Assembly (NCBI GenBank): GCA_003640385.1
Contig: RCAB01000172.1
Location: 55,685-119,684 of the forward strand
DNA from: Setaria digitata
Taxonomy: Eukaryota > Nematoda > Chromadorea > Rhabditida > Setariidae
Reading direction: 5' to 3'
DNA length: 64,000 bases
Of the stretch, positions 14,495 through 26,695 are shown one piece after another. The notes below the pieces were generated by a model. That model was given only the letters and a program-made list of their open reading frames with translations. It did no database searches and had not been told where the DNA came from. Each line of letters starts with the position of its first letter. Within the stretch, counting starts at the first letter, position 1. Both the position numbers and the translations under genes were made by a program.

Positions 14495-17400
14495 ATGTCA
14501 CGTTGGCTGTTGTTCTGCATTCTGTTCCCATTCGCTGGTTGTTTCTATGTTCTGAACAGTATTTTCCCGGTAACATCTATGTAAGCGCTTACGTTTTACT
14601 GTTAATAATTTGAAAATTTTGAGTGGACTTTCCCAACAGAAGCTTTTTAAGTCATTTTACAACTCTTTTGTTCTTTGTTAAATTTAAAGCTTACCTTTCC
14701 AGCTTTTAATCACTGTTAATAACTTGTTGGAGAAGTAGATTTAGGTGGATGGTTAATTTTCTAATAATATATGCAGGCTTGAAAGGAAAATAGTGTGTAT
14801 CCGTACTACTAGGTAAACTTGGCTAAGATTATTTAGTTTATGGCAAGAGCGCAGGTTTTATACAGGTTATTGCAAGTGACGTTCATGATTTTCTTTTCCC
14901 ATAGCCGTTGTTTAATGAAGTTTTTGGATTTCGAGTACGTAAATAAACAAGTAACTTGAATGAAGAACTATGTAAAGAGGAAGGAATATAGTGAACAATT
15001 TGATTGCTATTAATGCGTTGAAACAATTAACTTGTTTTTGTCCTACTCTAATGGAAGCATTCACTTCAATTTTATTACATGAAATCGTTTAACCGGATTA
15101 CTTTGCTCGATATCCTACGATCCGTTCATTTTCCCACTCTTTCCCGGTTTAGTAATTGCCCTTAAATGACTATTCAAGGAAATAAATTAGTCTGAAATTG
15201 TTCATCCTCTTTGTAATGGACGGACATAAGCATTGTCCTCGTCAGAGTTACTTAAGTCAGTCCATATGTTTATCCGAGACAATCTAATTTTGTTAAGGTT
15301 ATACTATTTGACCAAGTACAACTTTTCAGACAATTTCTTTTTTTTTTTTTTTTTTTTTTTTATAATTCAATATCTTATATTTTTTCTCCGAAATCCCTTA
15401 CTGAATGGTCCATTCAATTACCAGCAGTCCTTTTCTGTTCATTTATCAATTCACTCATCATCAGTCTACCTGAACGTAAAGTTATAGATAAATCATACAG
15501 GAATTATAACCCAAATTTAAGTATTTTCGAGGAAATCGAATGGGTAAAATTTCAGATCAGTGCCTACAGACACTTACTACTAAGCATTTTTTCATCATGA
15601 TATATAGGAAAACGAGCTTACATCAACAAAAAAAAGAAAAAGTGGAAGGAGCGGAACTTCCATTCATATCTTAGCAATTTTAAAATTTAAAAAGGATTGG
15701 ATACCTATTTCACAAAACCTTCTCAAAGGCAACAATTTTTTTTTTGCTTACTTCACTTCAGCAGGTACGAGGATGCTAAAGTATATTAAAAAATATAATT
15801 GCGTTGCTTGTTGTATTTCAAAAAAGCATGAAAGTTCAATTCTAGCCTCACATCTATATTTGAATTTATCATTTTCGCCTCCAATTCCTTTAGAATCAAT
15901 TTCTTTCCATAAAATAAAAGCTGCTTAACAGCTTCGAATTCATGTATCCCAGAGAATCTTAATTAAATTAATTTCATTGTCGAAATTAAGGAAACAAGCT
16001 GTAGTCTTAATTTTACAAATGGTATCAAAAACATAGGATATTTTGATTACGATATATCCGTACATTTTAATCCGATATTGGGTTGCAAAAAAGAAAAGTT
16101 GGTCGTTATCAATGCATTTTAGTTTTTTTTTCTTTTTCTATAATGACATTTAATATTAAAAAATAAATTCTTTTCCTGCTCCCTATCTCTCTTCTTTTGT
16201 AAAAAATATAAAAATATCAAATTCAAATTTTTGATATATACTTTATTTTTATATTCTCGAATTTGTCATGATTTTTTTTTTTTTTTTTAAATTTTAGTTG
16301 TCAAGTATTTGTTTATTTATTAAAACAAATTGGTATAACTTATTTGAACAGAGAGACATGCTAAACTTATTTGCACATTTATAGATTTTATTCTTATAGA
16401 AAGAGAAATTATAGTATTGCTTTATCATACATTAATTAGTCTCAAGTGACTTTCCACTTTCTGGATTATGTCAAGCGCAAATTAAACGTATAACACAAAA
16501 AGCTTTAGTATTTTACACGGTATTCATGAAAAATTAATTTTATTTAACAGAAAAAAATGATATGAATTACACTTTGTGAAGATGGCAGTTGAAATCAGAG
16601 GAAGGACTGTTGTTGGAATAACTGAAAATTTCAGCCTATCCTATCTGAAGTTGGTAATTTAATTATTTCTACCATAATTCTGTAATTGGGTATAGTTATT
16701 GTAAAAGAATCCAAGATTTAAAGAAACATTTTACGAATTATTTTAGAAATTATGAAAAATAAGCTTTTTCTTCTACAAAACAAATCTATATATAATTTGT
16801 ATTGTTGATTGTATTAACTTCTTAGGGGATACTTGGAGAATAAAATCACTTTTCATAAAGAATTTACTAGCAATTGATAACTTGATCAATGTTATAGTTC
16901 AGAAGAAAAATAAGATTCAACCAATTGTTAAATTTTTCAATGCTAGTAGTTTTACGTAATATCAGATAGATATTCTTCAGTTTATCGTGAAATGTATTTG
17001 CTATTATTAGCTGAGGAATTTGAAAATATACAAACGAAACTGGCTTTCCATTCGTTCAAGAAGGAAAACGGAAAATTTTCAAATTGAATTATGCTTTCTC
17101 ATCAGTGCAGTATCTTCAGTCAAAGAAATTTGACATTATTCAAGTATCTTAAATGATAGATGAAAAATTCCACTTTGAAATCTTAATATTTTTGATCTTA
17201 AATAAGTTAGCTATGATTTTTTCTTTTTGTTTTTAGAAAACTTGAGATTAACATTTAAAATTAAACAGAAAAGAAAAAAAAAAAAAAAGGAGAAAACAGA
17301 AATTAGTTGACATACAGAAGTGATACTATTTGTATTTATTTTATATTACGAATATATATAATACATATATACTCGTATAATTCATTGTAATAAATTTTAG

Positions 17401-17563
17401 GAAAAATGAAATAATTCATGATGATAGATATGGTCGTTTATCGATAAAAAGTTCTGATCAACAGAAACCATTAAAACGTCTTCGTCCATGCTTCTACAGT
17501 CCCATACAGTGTTTAATGAAAAGGCGCACTGTAACCGATGAAAATCACATGAATGATTATTGA
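14495..17563 (+). CDS. Allatostatin-C/somatostatin-like neuropeptide precursor
   Basis: Two exons, 14495-14580 and 17401-17563, join in phase (AT + G) into an 82-aa precursor. Exon 1 encodes a signal peptide (MSRWLLFCILFPFAGCFYVL) and ends at a strong GTAAGC donor. Exon 2 encodes a short spacer, then one peptide bounded by basic sites: KR / LRPCFYSPIQCLM / KRR, ending TVTDENHMNDY. The core CFYSPIQC has the C-x6-C disulfide ring of arthropod allatostatin C (CYFNPISC): aromatic pair, small residue, Pro-Ile and closing Cys all correspond. There is no amidation glycine, as in AstC. Inference: a secreted cyclic peptide acting on a somatostatin/AstC-type GPCR. The link across the 2.8-kb intron rests on phase and logic only; an extra middle exon is possible. 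Exon 2 taken alone is very convincing. Confidence 0.75.
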
Positions 17564-19259
17564 TAAGTTCTGAACGTTCTATCAAATGCTGTTTAACAAA
17601 TATTTCATTCTTTTTCTTGTGCAATAAAATTTCCATCAGACTTATGTAATCATTAAAAAATTAAGCAGAACAAATACCTAACTTTTCGGATGCATCTTCT
17701 GATTTTTAAAATTTCAATTCGTTTGGGTAAACATTTCAAGAGTTTTTCCGCACTACAATCAGCATATTATTATGAATGTTATTTACGAATATTTAAATGA
17801 AGTTTGATATTTTGAAATTAACAATTCAGACAATGGATTACAGGTCTAAAAATTACCTGCATTTTAATGTCATGCTTTTTTGCTTCCTTTTCAGCAACTA
17901 TCATGCGCATTTACCCACTGCATCGGCTACTGCATGCTGGACACATATTACGTCGTATAAATCTCCCAGTGGGAAACGTTAAGCTTTTTAATTTAATCTA
18001 GTTAATGATCATATTTTTTGCACACAACTTTGAGTTTATTTAATGTTGTATATAACAGCATGTTTATAAAATTGGCAAGCAAGCAATTTCGAACATAAAA
18101 AAGAATAACAAGAAATAGCCAAGCTAAGAACAATACTTTTGAAAATTTGAAAGGAGTAACCGACACAGAACATATGAATAGAATGCAAATCCAAAAAAAA
18201 AAAAAGCAGAAACCTAAAACAACTGATGGCTTATGACAGTGTTTAGATTAGGTTGACATCTTCTGTCACCTTAAACGAAAAATCTCCACAACATAAACAT
18301 ACACTGAAATATTTTTACTTTAGACAAAAAAATTGAAACAACCAATCAAAACTTCATATATCATATATTTTTAATAATACAACGAAGATCACCAAACAAA
18401 ATCCGGGCAGTATGCATCCACCAATGGTGTTTTGACTACAGGTCAAAGTCAGACCAATATCATATGCAAGACTTTCCCTAACAGAATTCACAATATCAGT
18501 TATCATATCCCATTAAATCTTACCCGCTGAATCTATACGGTCGACTATAAAGCACCAACTATTAGAACTGACGGTGTTTAAAACAATATGGCAAAAAACA
18601 ATGATAAACGATTTTTTTCTCCCTTTTTTTTTCTTTCGCTTAAAGAAAGTAAGAGATAAAACAGGTATCAAGTGATTTATACCCTTAAGTAAACTGCAAA
18701 CAATTGTCAACATACAGCATATGCCAAAAGAAATGACAAACACACACATGCGTGCAAGCAAGTACACAGAAACAAACACATACGCATACACACATATACA
18801 GAAAGAATTTTGTGATTTCAAAAAAAGACGGACTTTATAAATAAAAGAATGAGCATGCATTAAACAAAAGGATGTCAACAAAAATCGCAATTCTGTTTTA
18901 AGAAAAACAAAAAGTTTACACGAATCTGAATGAAACAAATCACGCCACGTCACAATCAAGCTGAATAATGCCTACACGTATTTCAACAAATATCATTCAA
19001 CAGCCCGACAATAAAAATTAATGTTTTTTAAAAATGTCAAAATGAAATAATCAACAAATATATGGAAAAATCAGGTACAAAAAATACTAAAACAAAATAG
19101 GTTCAAAAACTGCGCCTAGAAAACACAAATTATTCCCATTGATTTCAGTATAGTACCTCTCTTACTATCATAAATTTCATAACATATGCATGCATATGCT
19201 AAAGAATAACACACATACAAGAGCAGTTGTTCTTCCTTCGCCTTCTTTTTCCCACAATT
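17564..19259. other. Convergent intergenic region between AstC-like gene and elongase
   Basis: Holds the 3' ends of a + and a - gene. A long minus-strand ORF (18513-18959) is T-rich, includes an acacac-type simple repeat region around 18740-18800 and lies downstream of the elongase stop, so it is most likely 3'UTR or random. A possible exon at 17895-17982 is listed separately. Confidence 0.5.
17895..17982 (+). other. Candidate alternative peptide exon ending in GKR-stop
   Basis: A good acceptor (ccttttcag, AG at 17893-17894) opens a short frame ending SYKSPSGKR-stop. Gly-Lys-Arg before a stop is the classic amidation and cleavage signal of secreted peptides. The exon takes the same phase (one base completing a codon) as the AstC-like exon at 17401, so it could be an alternative 3' exon of the signal-peptide exon at 14495-14580. 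This is inference from phase and motif only. It may equally be untranslated or chance. Confidence 0.25.
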
Positions 19260-22057
19260 TTACTTTACTACCCTCCTCTTCAAATGATTCCTGACCTTCA
19301 TAGTGATATCACTTTCTTCATTTATTTCCTTCATTGGCTCCTCCACATTTTTCTGCATTTTGTTACCGGACCCGCCGTTGAGTAGTGCATGGTATCTATT
19401 GCCCTGAAATCAAATAATATATTATCTACCTGTAGCTAAATTAAACAATCTGACGATTTTTGAATCTTTTAGTGGTAGTTGGCACTGCGAAGTACATCAA
19501 TCATTTTTGAACAAAAACTTGGAACAAAAAGAAGGCGCTGGAGATTTGCCCTTTAGAATCTAAATTTACATCGGTAATTAATAAAATGAGCTTAACAGTC
19601 AAATCATATGAATCTTCACCGAATGTAGTTTACAGCGTTAGTAGTTAGCAGAAACACCGAAACAGACCCGATAAGTAGCGCTTTGCTTTGTAACATAGTT
19701 CTGATATCTTTAAAAAAATATACCTTTTTCAGATAAGTATAGTAGAAGAAATTGCAGAAGAGCAAAAAATACGAAAAGTAAATGGTGAATGAAAAGTAAA
19801 GATTGCTCCAAGTTTGTTGACAGTCACGCCCAGAAAGTTTGATCCGTAAAATGTTTATTCCTGGAATGGATATGAAAGAGTTATTTTGACAAGACAGCTA
19901 AGTGGGTAAATGTATGCAAAGAACGACTATATGAGGAAAAAGTGTCAGGGTATTGTAGTATTCCTTAAACAATTCAAATTATTCTTATAAGTTCCAGCAA
20001 ATCACTGCTCCCTCTCCAAGAATGTGAATTTAACTGCTAGTCGAAGACGGAATTATTGAAAACATTGCCAATGATTACTTTTAAAATTTTAGAAACTAAC
20101 CGATAAAGACACCTCCAACCATTTGTAAGATTTGTAAAATTGTAACCATCATCGCTGCCATTTTTGGAAGGCGTTTACGCATTGCACGAAGTGCATAATA
20201 AGTATACATAAATGCATGAACGGTGTAATTCATCCATATGAACCATCGTCCCGAAGCTGTGTGATCCTGAAAGTAAAACCAAACTAATACCAAACCTTTT
20301 AGTCAAATATTCTCGCTATTTTAGTCTAAAAAGAAGAGAAAACAGTAAAAATATCGTCCTGAATTAATTCTGTAGCTTCAGTAAATTTGTCTATGGATTT
20401 CATCAATTTCTAGCAAAAAAAATTAAGAAGGAAGAAATATAATGAATTTCGTTTCGAGCAAAAGTTATATGAATTTAAAATTCCTTTCTATTGTTTGGAA
20501 GAGCAAAATTATGCACAAATACGAAATGTACAAAGTATACCGTCACTTCCACTTCATTACAATTAAGAAAGGCTTCGATAATGTTTGATAAAAAGCGATA
20601 TACAATGAAGTACGGTATGAGTTATTTCACATTTCAAAATGAAATGATGCGCTACACATCCTCAGATATTGAAAGATGAATTGGGTATCTAGGTGAGGAG
20701 TGGATGTAAAAGAAGGTAATCACTAACAAAAAAATAACTCCTACAATTGAGTGAGAATCTTCGGTATAGCTGTTTCAAAAATATCTACTCAAATCCAAAA
20801 GTTTTAAGAAGTCAATTCACTAACAAAAGGACTCACTTTGTACGCATGCCATGTGTAAACAAGAACAGTAACATGGTGGTACCAATGAAGAAAAAGTAAC
20901 GGACGTTTGCGCAATACAATGAACACAGTGTCACCAAACTCAGCAACCTAAAATGTCGAAAAATATCAATATCCAACAATAGGAAGAAACAGCTCCAGTT
21001 GTTGGGTAATAAAACAGTCAAGTTGCATTCACTATATTAGTTATTTCATGACTTCACTAATGTCATTTCAACACGACCCTGACTGCAAGTAAGGATCAAT
21101 TTCAGCAAACTGCTCATACCCACGAAAGAATTTTTTGATGAACATATAGGATGAGAACAAATTTACGCTTAATCCAACACTGCCTGTGAGCCCGGGAAGA
21201 ATAAACCTTTTCCCAATGTTTTCATCAACCAGACTGTGACTTATTCACCATCCCTCTTCGGCATCTAAAAACCACAAGTCCAATCATCTGAATTTAAGGT
21301 TTCAAAACCAATTAAATTCATACTTTAGACAAAGCAAACATTTCGGTCCAAAATCCTGTAACACCCTGTGCAAATGAAGCAGTACATATCGAATATTCGA
21401 AGGAATTTTCTCGAACACTCCACAACAACTCCGGTGTCATTCGACATACGCCTAACAAGGAAAAGAACGCTAGGCCTAGATTCCATGCTATCAGTAGGTT
21501 ATCTAAGCAGAACGGCTTACGTGACTCCATTAACTGCAATTGAACAAAATTACTGGTTGGACAATAAGTACAAGCAACAGTTTCAACTGATAAGGAACAG
21601 AAAAAAAAAAAATCCACGAATCAACAGCAGCATCTACGTTTCTTAAACGTTACTTCTAAATCTCTTTTCATAAAATATTGTTCAAAAATATTTCAAACGA
21701 TCCTTCCCAACGTATTGTGCTTAACATCAGTATAGTAGTAAATATGTGTGGTTCTAACTGGGTACTTCTCGAGAAGTTTTACACTGCCTATCATTATAAT
21801 CTAGAAAAAAAAAAAAAGAATCGAGTATCCTACTTCTCAGTTTAAAATAATTTTTAAAAGTTCATCTTAAAATAAAAAATAAGTACCTTTTGTCCAATAT
21901 AAATAGAAATAACATAAGCGATGGACGACGTTATGCTATGAAACCAGTTTTCTTGCATCCATTTGGTTGATTCCATCATATTGAATTTTGCTTCAAACGG
22001 CATCGTGTACAGATAATTTTCCAACCCATAATACGGCCAATATTCCCATCGAGCCAT
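19260..22057 (-). CDS. elo-2: ELO-family very-long-chain fatty acid elongase (ELO-2/ELOVL6-like)
   Basis: ER-membrane condensing enzyme (3-ketoacyl-CoA synthase step) that adds two carbons from malonyl-CoA. Six exons in transcription order: 22057-21887, 21533-21324, 20947-20837, 20266-20101, 19860-19724 and 19403-19260. Phases close to 312 aa. The histidine box HWYHH is intact at residues 148-152. Flanking ELO motifs are present: [36 protein letters not shown] and CQQTW. Hydrophobic segments fit a multi-pass membrane protein. The N-terminal exon ([20 protein letters not shown]) resembles C. elegans ELO-2 as I remember it. The C-terminal exon is hydrophilic and ends NHLKRRVVK, slightly longer than usual and without an obvious KKxx retrieval signal. 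Orthology to ELO-2 rather than another elongase of the same subgroup is inferred. Confidence 0.92.
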
Positions 22058-22917
22058 TTAGGAAGAAATCAGAAATGAAATTTGAATTTCACCTAAATCT
22101 TTCCTTTTTTTTCTTCTCTTCTGTTTTTATTTTTGCTCCAATCACAAACAAGTAACGTTTCCATCATAACAATATCAGTTAATATCACATATTTCCATCA
22201 CATCATATTAACTAACACTAATCAACTTAACGATTAAACAATTATCAAACAGGAATGATAAGTAACAGTCATACGTATAATAGGAGAAAGAGGTAGGCAC
22301 AGAGAGAGGGAAAGAGAGAGATTCTGAAAGAAAAGAAATGCACACGCACACATATATATATATATACACAGGAATAATCGTACATATTATACTCAACTAT
22401 TACAAGCTACTACTGCTTACTCATAACGTAAACTTAATGAACAAACACTTTATTATATGCAATATAGCGTATAACAAAGTACTTATGTTACGAACGCGAG
22501 AATAAAAAAGTCACGTGAAAATGGCGTAGAAAAACGAACTGAACAGGTAAAAGTGATACGGAAAAGAAAAAGGATAATGAAAATGTGCAACAATTAAGAG
22601 GAATAATGAAACTAAAATATTCCTCTGCTCCTCCCGCTCTCCCGGGAATGACATACAATTTGTCCAGTATTAAAGCAAATGACTATACATCAAGGATTTG
22701 TCTCGATGATTGACCGACGTACTGTGGACTTTGATCCTTGCTTGTCAAACTTCCAAGAAGCTAATCATCTCTTCCATTTTTTCCTTTCTTTTTTTTTTTT
22801 TCCCCCCCCCCCCCTTTTCTCCCTTATTTTAATTACTCTTTTCTGTCATCAACATTCTTCATCATCCATCCTTTCTCTCTCATTTATTTTCATTTATAGA
22901 GAGAGAGGGAGGAGAGG

Positions 22918-22949
<32 letters not shown>

Positions 22950-23672
22950 GAATGGAAAGATTGTGGGAAGTGAAAAAAAAAGAATATGTTAAAAAAAAAT
23001 TGGAAAAAAAGAAAAAATTGAAAAACTGAAACCACAAATATCCCAAAAATCAAAGGTCAACGACTAACTATATGTATGACTATTTCGCCTCTCGGTGGTA
23101 TACAATCTAGAGGTCATACATCTGTTGTGCTAAATTAATGGGAGGAATGGCAAAAAAAAAGAGTATCATTAAGGTATCAGTGTTAACGTATCACTCTACC
23201 TTCTACGAACTGTTAAAGTTGATAATGATGGAAGTCAAACATTTAACATTAATGGTAAATTTTCTCCCAATCATAAATGTTTTTTTTTTTTTTTTTTTCA
23301 TGTACTCATTTAAAATTTCAGTTATTGTTATAGTATCTAACAAATACCCTAGTACCTAGCAACATACAATTCTTATCATTATGAATTTCAGAAATTCTCC
23401 TCTCTCATTCTTGCTTAACAAAGAATGAACAATGATTTAAATCAATATATTCAACGTTTAATCTAACTTAAACATTTAAATATTAGCAAATGAGCATTTA
23501 TTATTATTCTACAAAAAAAAAAAATTCACATCTCTTACTGCCATCATTAAATCTTTTCGGTTTTTTCTCCACCTATATATAAGTGATTTATCAGTCTGTA
23601 CATCGAGATATAACAAGTGAGAAATAAATAAAGAAATTGATTAAATAAATAAATAAAGAAATTGATTAAATG

Positions 23673-23738
<66 letters not shown>
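23673..23738. repeat. (TA)n microsatellite
   Basis: Nearly pure AT dinucleotide tract interrupted by a few acatat units. Confidence 0.9.
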
Positions 23739-23740
<2 letters not shown>

Positions 23741-24309
23741 ACAGAGGGAAGCATCGATAGCGTTGTTCGAGCTTAGCAATAATGAAAGAAATGAATCATA
23801 CAGGCTTATTTTAAACAGCTATAAAGTAAAATTCCTTATCATATAACATAATAAAATATGTCCCACATAGGAGTAAAACATTTTAAATATATTAGAAATC
23901 AAAAAAGTATTGATAAAATCATTTCTGTGAATGCCGAAGAAATTGTAAAAATAACGGATCATTTGTCTGAATACAGATGAAATTAAAAAATCAATGAATA
24001 ATGATGATACAGACAGACATTTTTGTGAATATTGCAAGAATTAAAAAATTTTCTGCCGAAAATTTTTTTTTTTTTTTTTTTTTTCAAGTAAATTATACTA
24101 GTGGAAGAAAAAAAAAATGAAATGAATATTAGAAATTATAATATTTTAATTTTTAAAGCTACTGCTTTGTTTATAAAAATAAGGGAACAAGTGATAAAAA
24201 ATAATTACAAGTCGGCAGTGCATTCGAAAAAAAAAATGATAGAAAATAGCAAAAAAGAAGTGGAAAATTATAAAGACAAGCAATTAATTTGTTTAGTTTC
24301 GTAAAGTAG

Positions 24310-24315
<6 letters not shown>

Positions 24316-24356
<41 letters not shown>
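24316..24356. repeat. (GA)n microsatellite
   Basis: About 20 uninterrupted GA dinucleotides; it generates the artefactual LSLSLSL frame on the minus strand. Confidence 0.95.
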
Positions 24357-24358
<2 letters not shown>

Positions 24359-25035
24359 AACAGGCAGAGAAAAAAAGATACCTGATGGTGATGAGGTTAT
24401 CCTGCAATCCGTAACTTTGGTACCAAATACATGAGCAAAATTTTCCAGTCCAGTAAGTATTCATTAATTACACCGAATTGAATTAACTAAATTAGGAATT
24501 GGAACTTAAAGGATATAAGTTTGGAAATTTCTATCATCTTTTTTTTTTTTTTTTCCTTCGCTCAGTTGAAGAAGTATAGTGGAAGTGTGAGGATGAGAGA
24601 ACTGTTTTAAACTGGTGTGAAATACGAACAGAATGAAATACAACACAAGTCCGTCGAGCAATACAAAGAGTAGAATTTCATCAACTGGAAAGGTGCAAAC
24701 TGTAAACTTCACTTTCCGTTTGTTACTTACTTCATCGTAATTTCACAAATTTTGAAAATATTTCCAATCGGCAAAATTTAAAATTAAACATTTTTTTTTT
24801 TTGAACAATTTTAACTACATATGAAAAAAATTGATTCAAAATTAAAAATGCAATATTTTGAAGATTTTCAGTCCATTTAAATTCATATTTTATCGCGATA
24901 TGTATCACATGAGATGTCTAACTTTTATAATAGCAACGGTAGTGTAAAGTAGTGTAATACTTCTGTTTCTCGTTGATGTTATTGGTATGTATTCTCATTA
25001 ATAAACAAAAAAAAAAAAAAAAAAAAAAAAAGGAA

Positions 25036-25036
25036 N
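25036..25036. other. Ambiguous base N
   Basis: Single N between a long A run and a long T run, a likely sequencing or assembly uncertainty at homopolymers. Confidence 0.95.
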
Positions 25037-26695
25037 TTTAAATTCAAATTTTTCCTTTTTCTTTTTTTTTTTTTTTTTTTTTTCTGGAGAAAACAGTAGC
25101 ATCTTGCAGCTTAATGGTAAATGTGATCTCTATTAATTCCGAATGGAATGTCACAGAGTTACCTAAATAAATGCTTTTTTTTTCCTTTTTTTGCAAACAC
25201 GACAACAAAGTAATTAATTACAATATGGAATTAAGATACCAAATGGAGAAATGATTAAATGATGTATTGAATTTTGCCTTCTTTAATTTATTAAGCAAAT
25301 GCGCAAAGCACTGACACATTAAAATCCAATATCAAGTAAAAAAAAAGGTTAAGATATGAAATATTGTAGAATTAAGATAAGTATGAATACATAAATAATT
25401 ATGCTCTAAAGTTAATAGTAAGGAAGAAAAATATTACAGAATGAATAGGAGAAATTAAATTTGAAAATTTTCTAGAATTGTAATAAAAATAAGTAGTTTA
25501 GAGAGGGAGACTGTGACAGCTCTAAATTTTTTAATTTTTGAATAAACTAAAAAACGTAGACGAAGTGAGACAGGAAGAAGATTTAAAAGGAGAAAGAGGA
25601 GGAAGGAACAGGGGAAATTATCTTTCGAGTTCTTTTATCATTGAAACAAGAAAGTTCCAAAAATCTAATGTAACATATCTGAAATGCTATTTTAAACGTC
25701 AAACTTTTGCTTTTCAATCTTACTTGCCAAAATAGGTAAAATTCATTTTTTTTTTTTTCTGCTGGTTCAATTCTATTGGAAGATTTTTATGGAGAAAAAT
25801 TTCTACCGGTCACTGAGTTAAATAAATTCTACGAATTTTTCAAGGTGTTGTGTCGTTTTTGATCAAATCGAGAAGTGCTTTTGAGCACACATATCTAAAA
25901 AGGATATATTTATATACATATTTAAATGTGAGAGGAAGAAAAAATAATGATAGATCGTTTATTTCAAAAAACTGCAAATGATCAAATTTGACAACAAGAA
26001 GAGTAACTTTTCATTAATTAATATTCTGCGCTTTTTTTTTTTTGAGAGGACATTTACTGTAAAGGGAAAAAAGTTGGAATAAATAATAAATTTCATTTAT
26101 GAAGTGTCAAGATGATATTCGAGAAGGAAAAAAGAAGAAAAATAACAAAATGAAAACTCAAAAGTGACCTGAAATGCAAAACGCCTTTTTATTTGTCGTT
26201 TGAAAATTTGATGAAAAAAAAAAAGAGAAAAAATTAACAAAATACGTTTACCAATAGTTTAAATGTTTCAGTAGTAATGGTACGTCAATAACGTACTCGA
26301 ATGTAGGTTAATAATTTAAGGAAACTTCATGGAATGAATAAAGTTGATGAGATCTAAAGAAATATGATAACTGAAGCAAAAACACAATAAAGATGAAGTT
26401 AAATCTAGCGACTCATAACGATGGAGACACTGAAAACTGTGTTGTTCTCCTCTCGAAAGTATCGGTATTATACGTATTCAAAATAAAGGGCAATTTGTGA
26501 ATGATAATGGAATAAATTTTAGACAGATTCATTTAGTAGGTAATAAACTGGTGAAATTTAAAAGTTCTAAATGCAACAAGAAGTTTTCTACGAACGAATT
26601 TTTAAGGACTACGAATAATAGCAAAAAGTGTAATCAAATTCATAGGATTAACGTATATAGTTCGAAGTCTTCAAACTGTTTCTGAATTAAACACA

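Larger units (their letters stand above)
22058..26695. other. 4.6-kb gene-poor intergenic tract
   Basis: Lies upstream of the elongase start and downstream of the UNC-33 stop. Dominated by simple sequence: a C run at 22801-22814, AG-rich patches near 22900-22942 and 24316-24356, TA repeats at 23673-23738, many A/T runs and an N at 25036. ORFs here are low complexity; I support none as a gene. Elongase promoter elements must lie near 22058-22500. Confidence 0.6.

Noticed and set aside
16582..16656. Short + frame MAVEIRGRTVVGITENF
   Set aside because: Possible donor after it but no signal peptide, no family, no partner exon; not needed by the neighbouring gene.
17397..17636. 79-aa minus-strand ORF
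   Set aside because: Antisense of the AstC-like exon; the + strand has the acceptor, dibasic sites and Cys ring.
18513..18959. 148-aa hydrophobic minus-strand ORF
   Set aside because: T-rich, includes simple repeats, lies downstream of the elongase stop on the same strand, has no splice or motif support; likely 3'UTR or chance.
22679..23029. 116-aa + ORF with RERGRR repeats
   Set aside because: Product of T, C and GA simple repeats.
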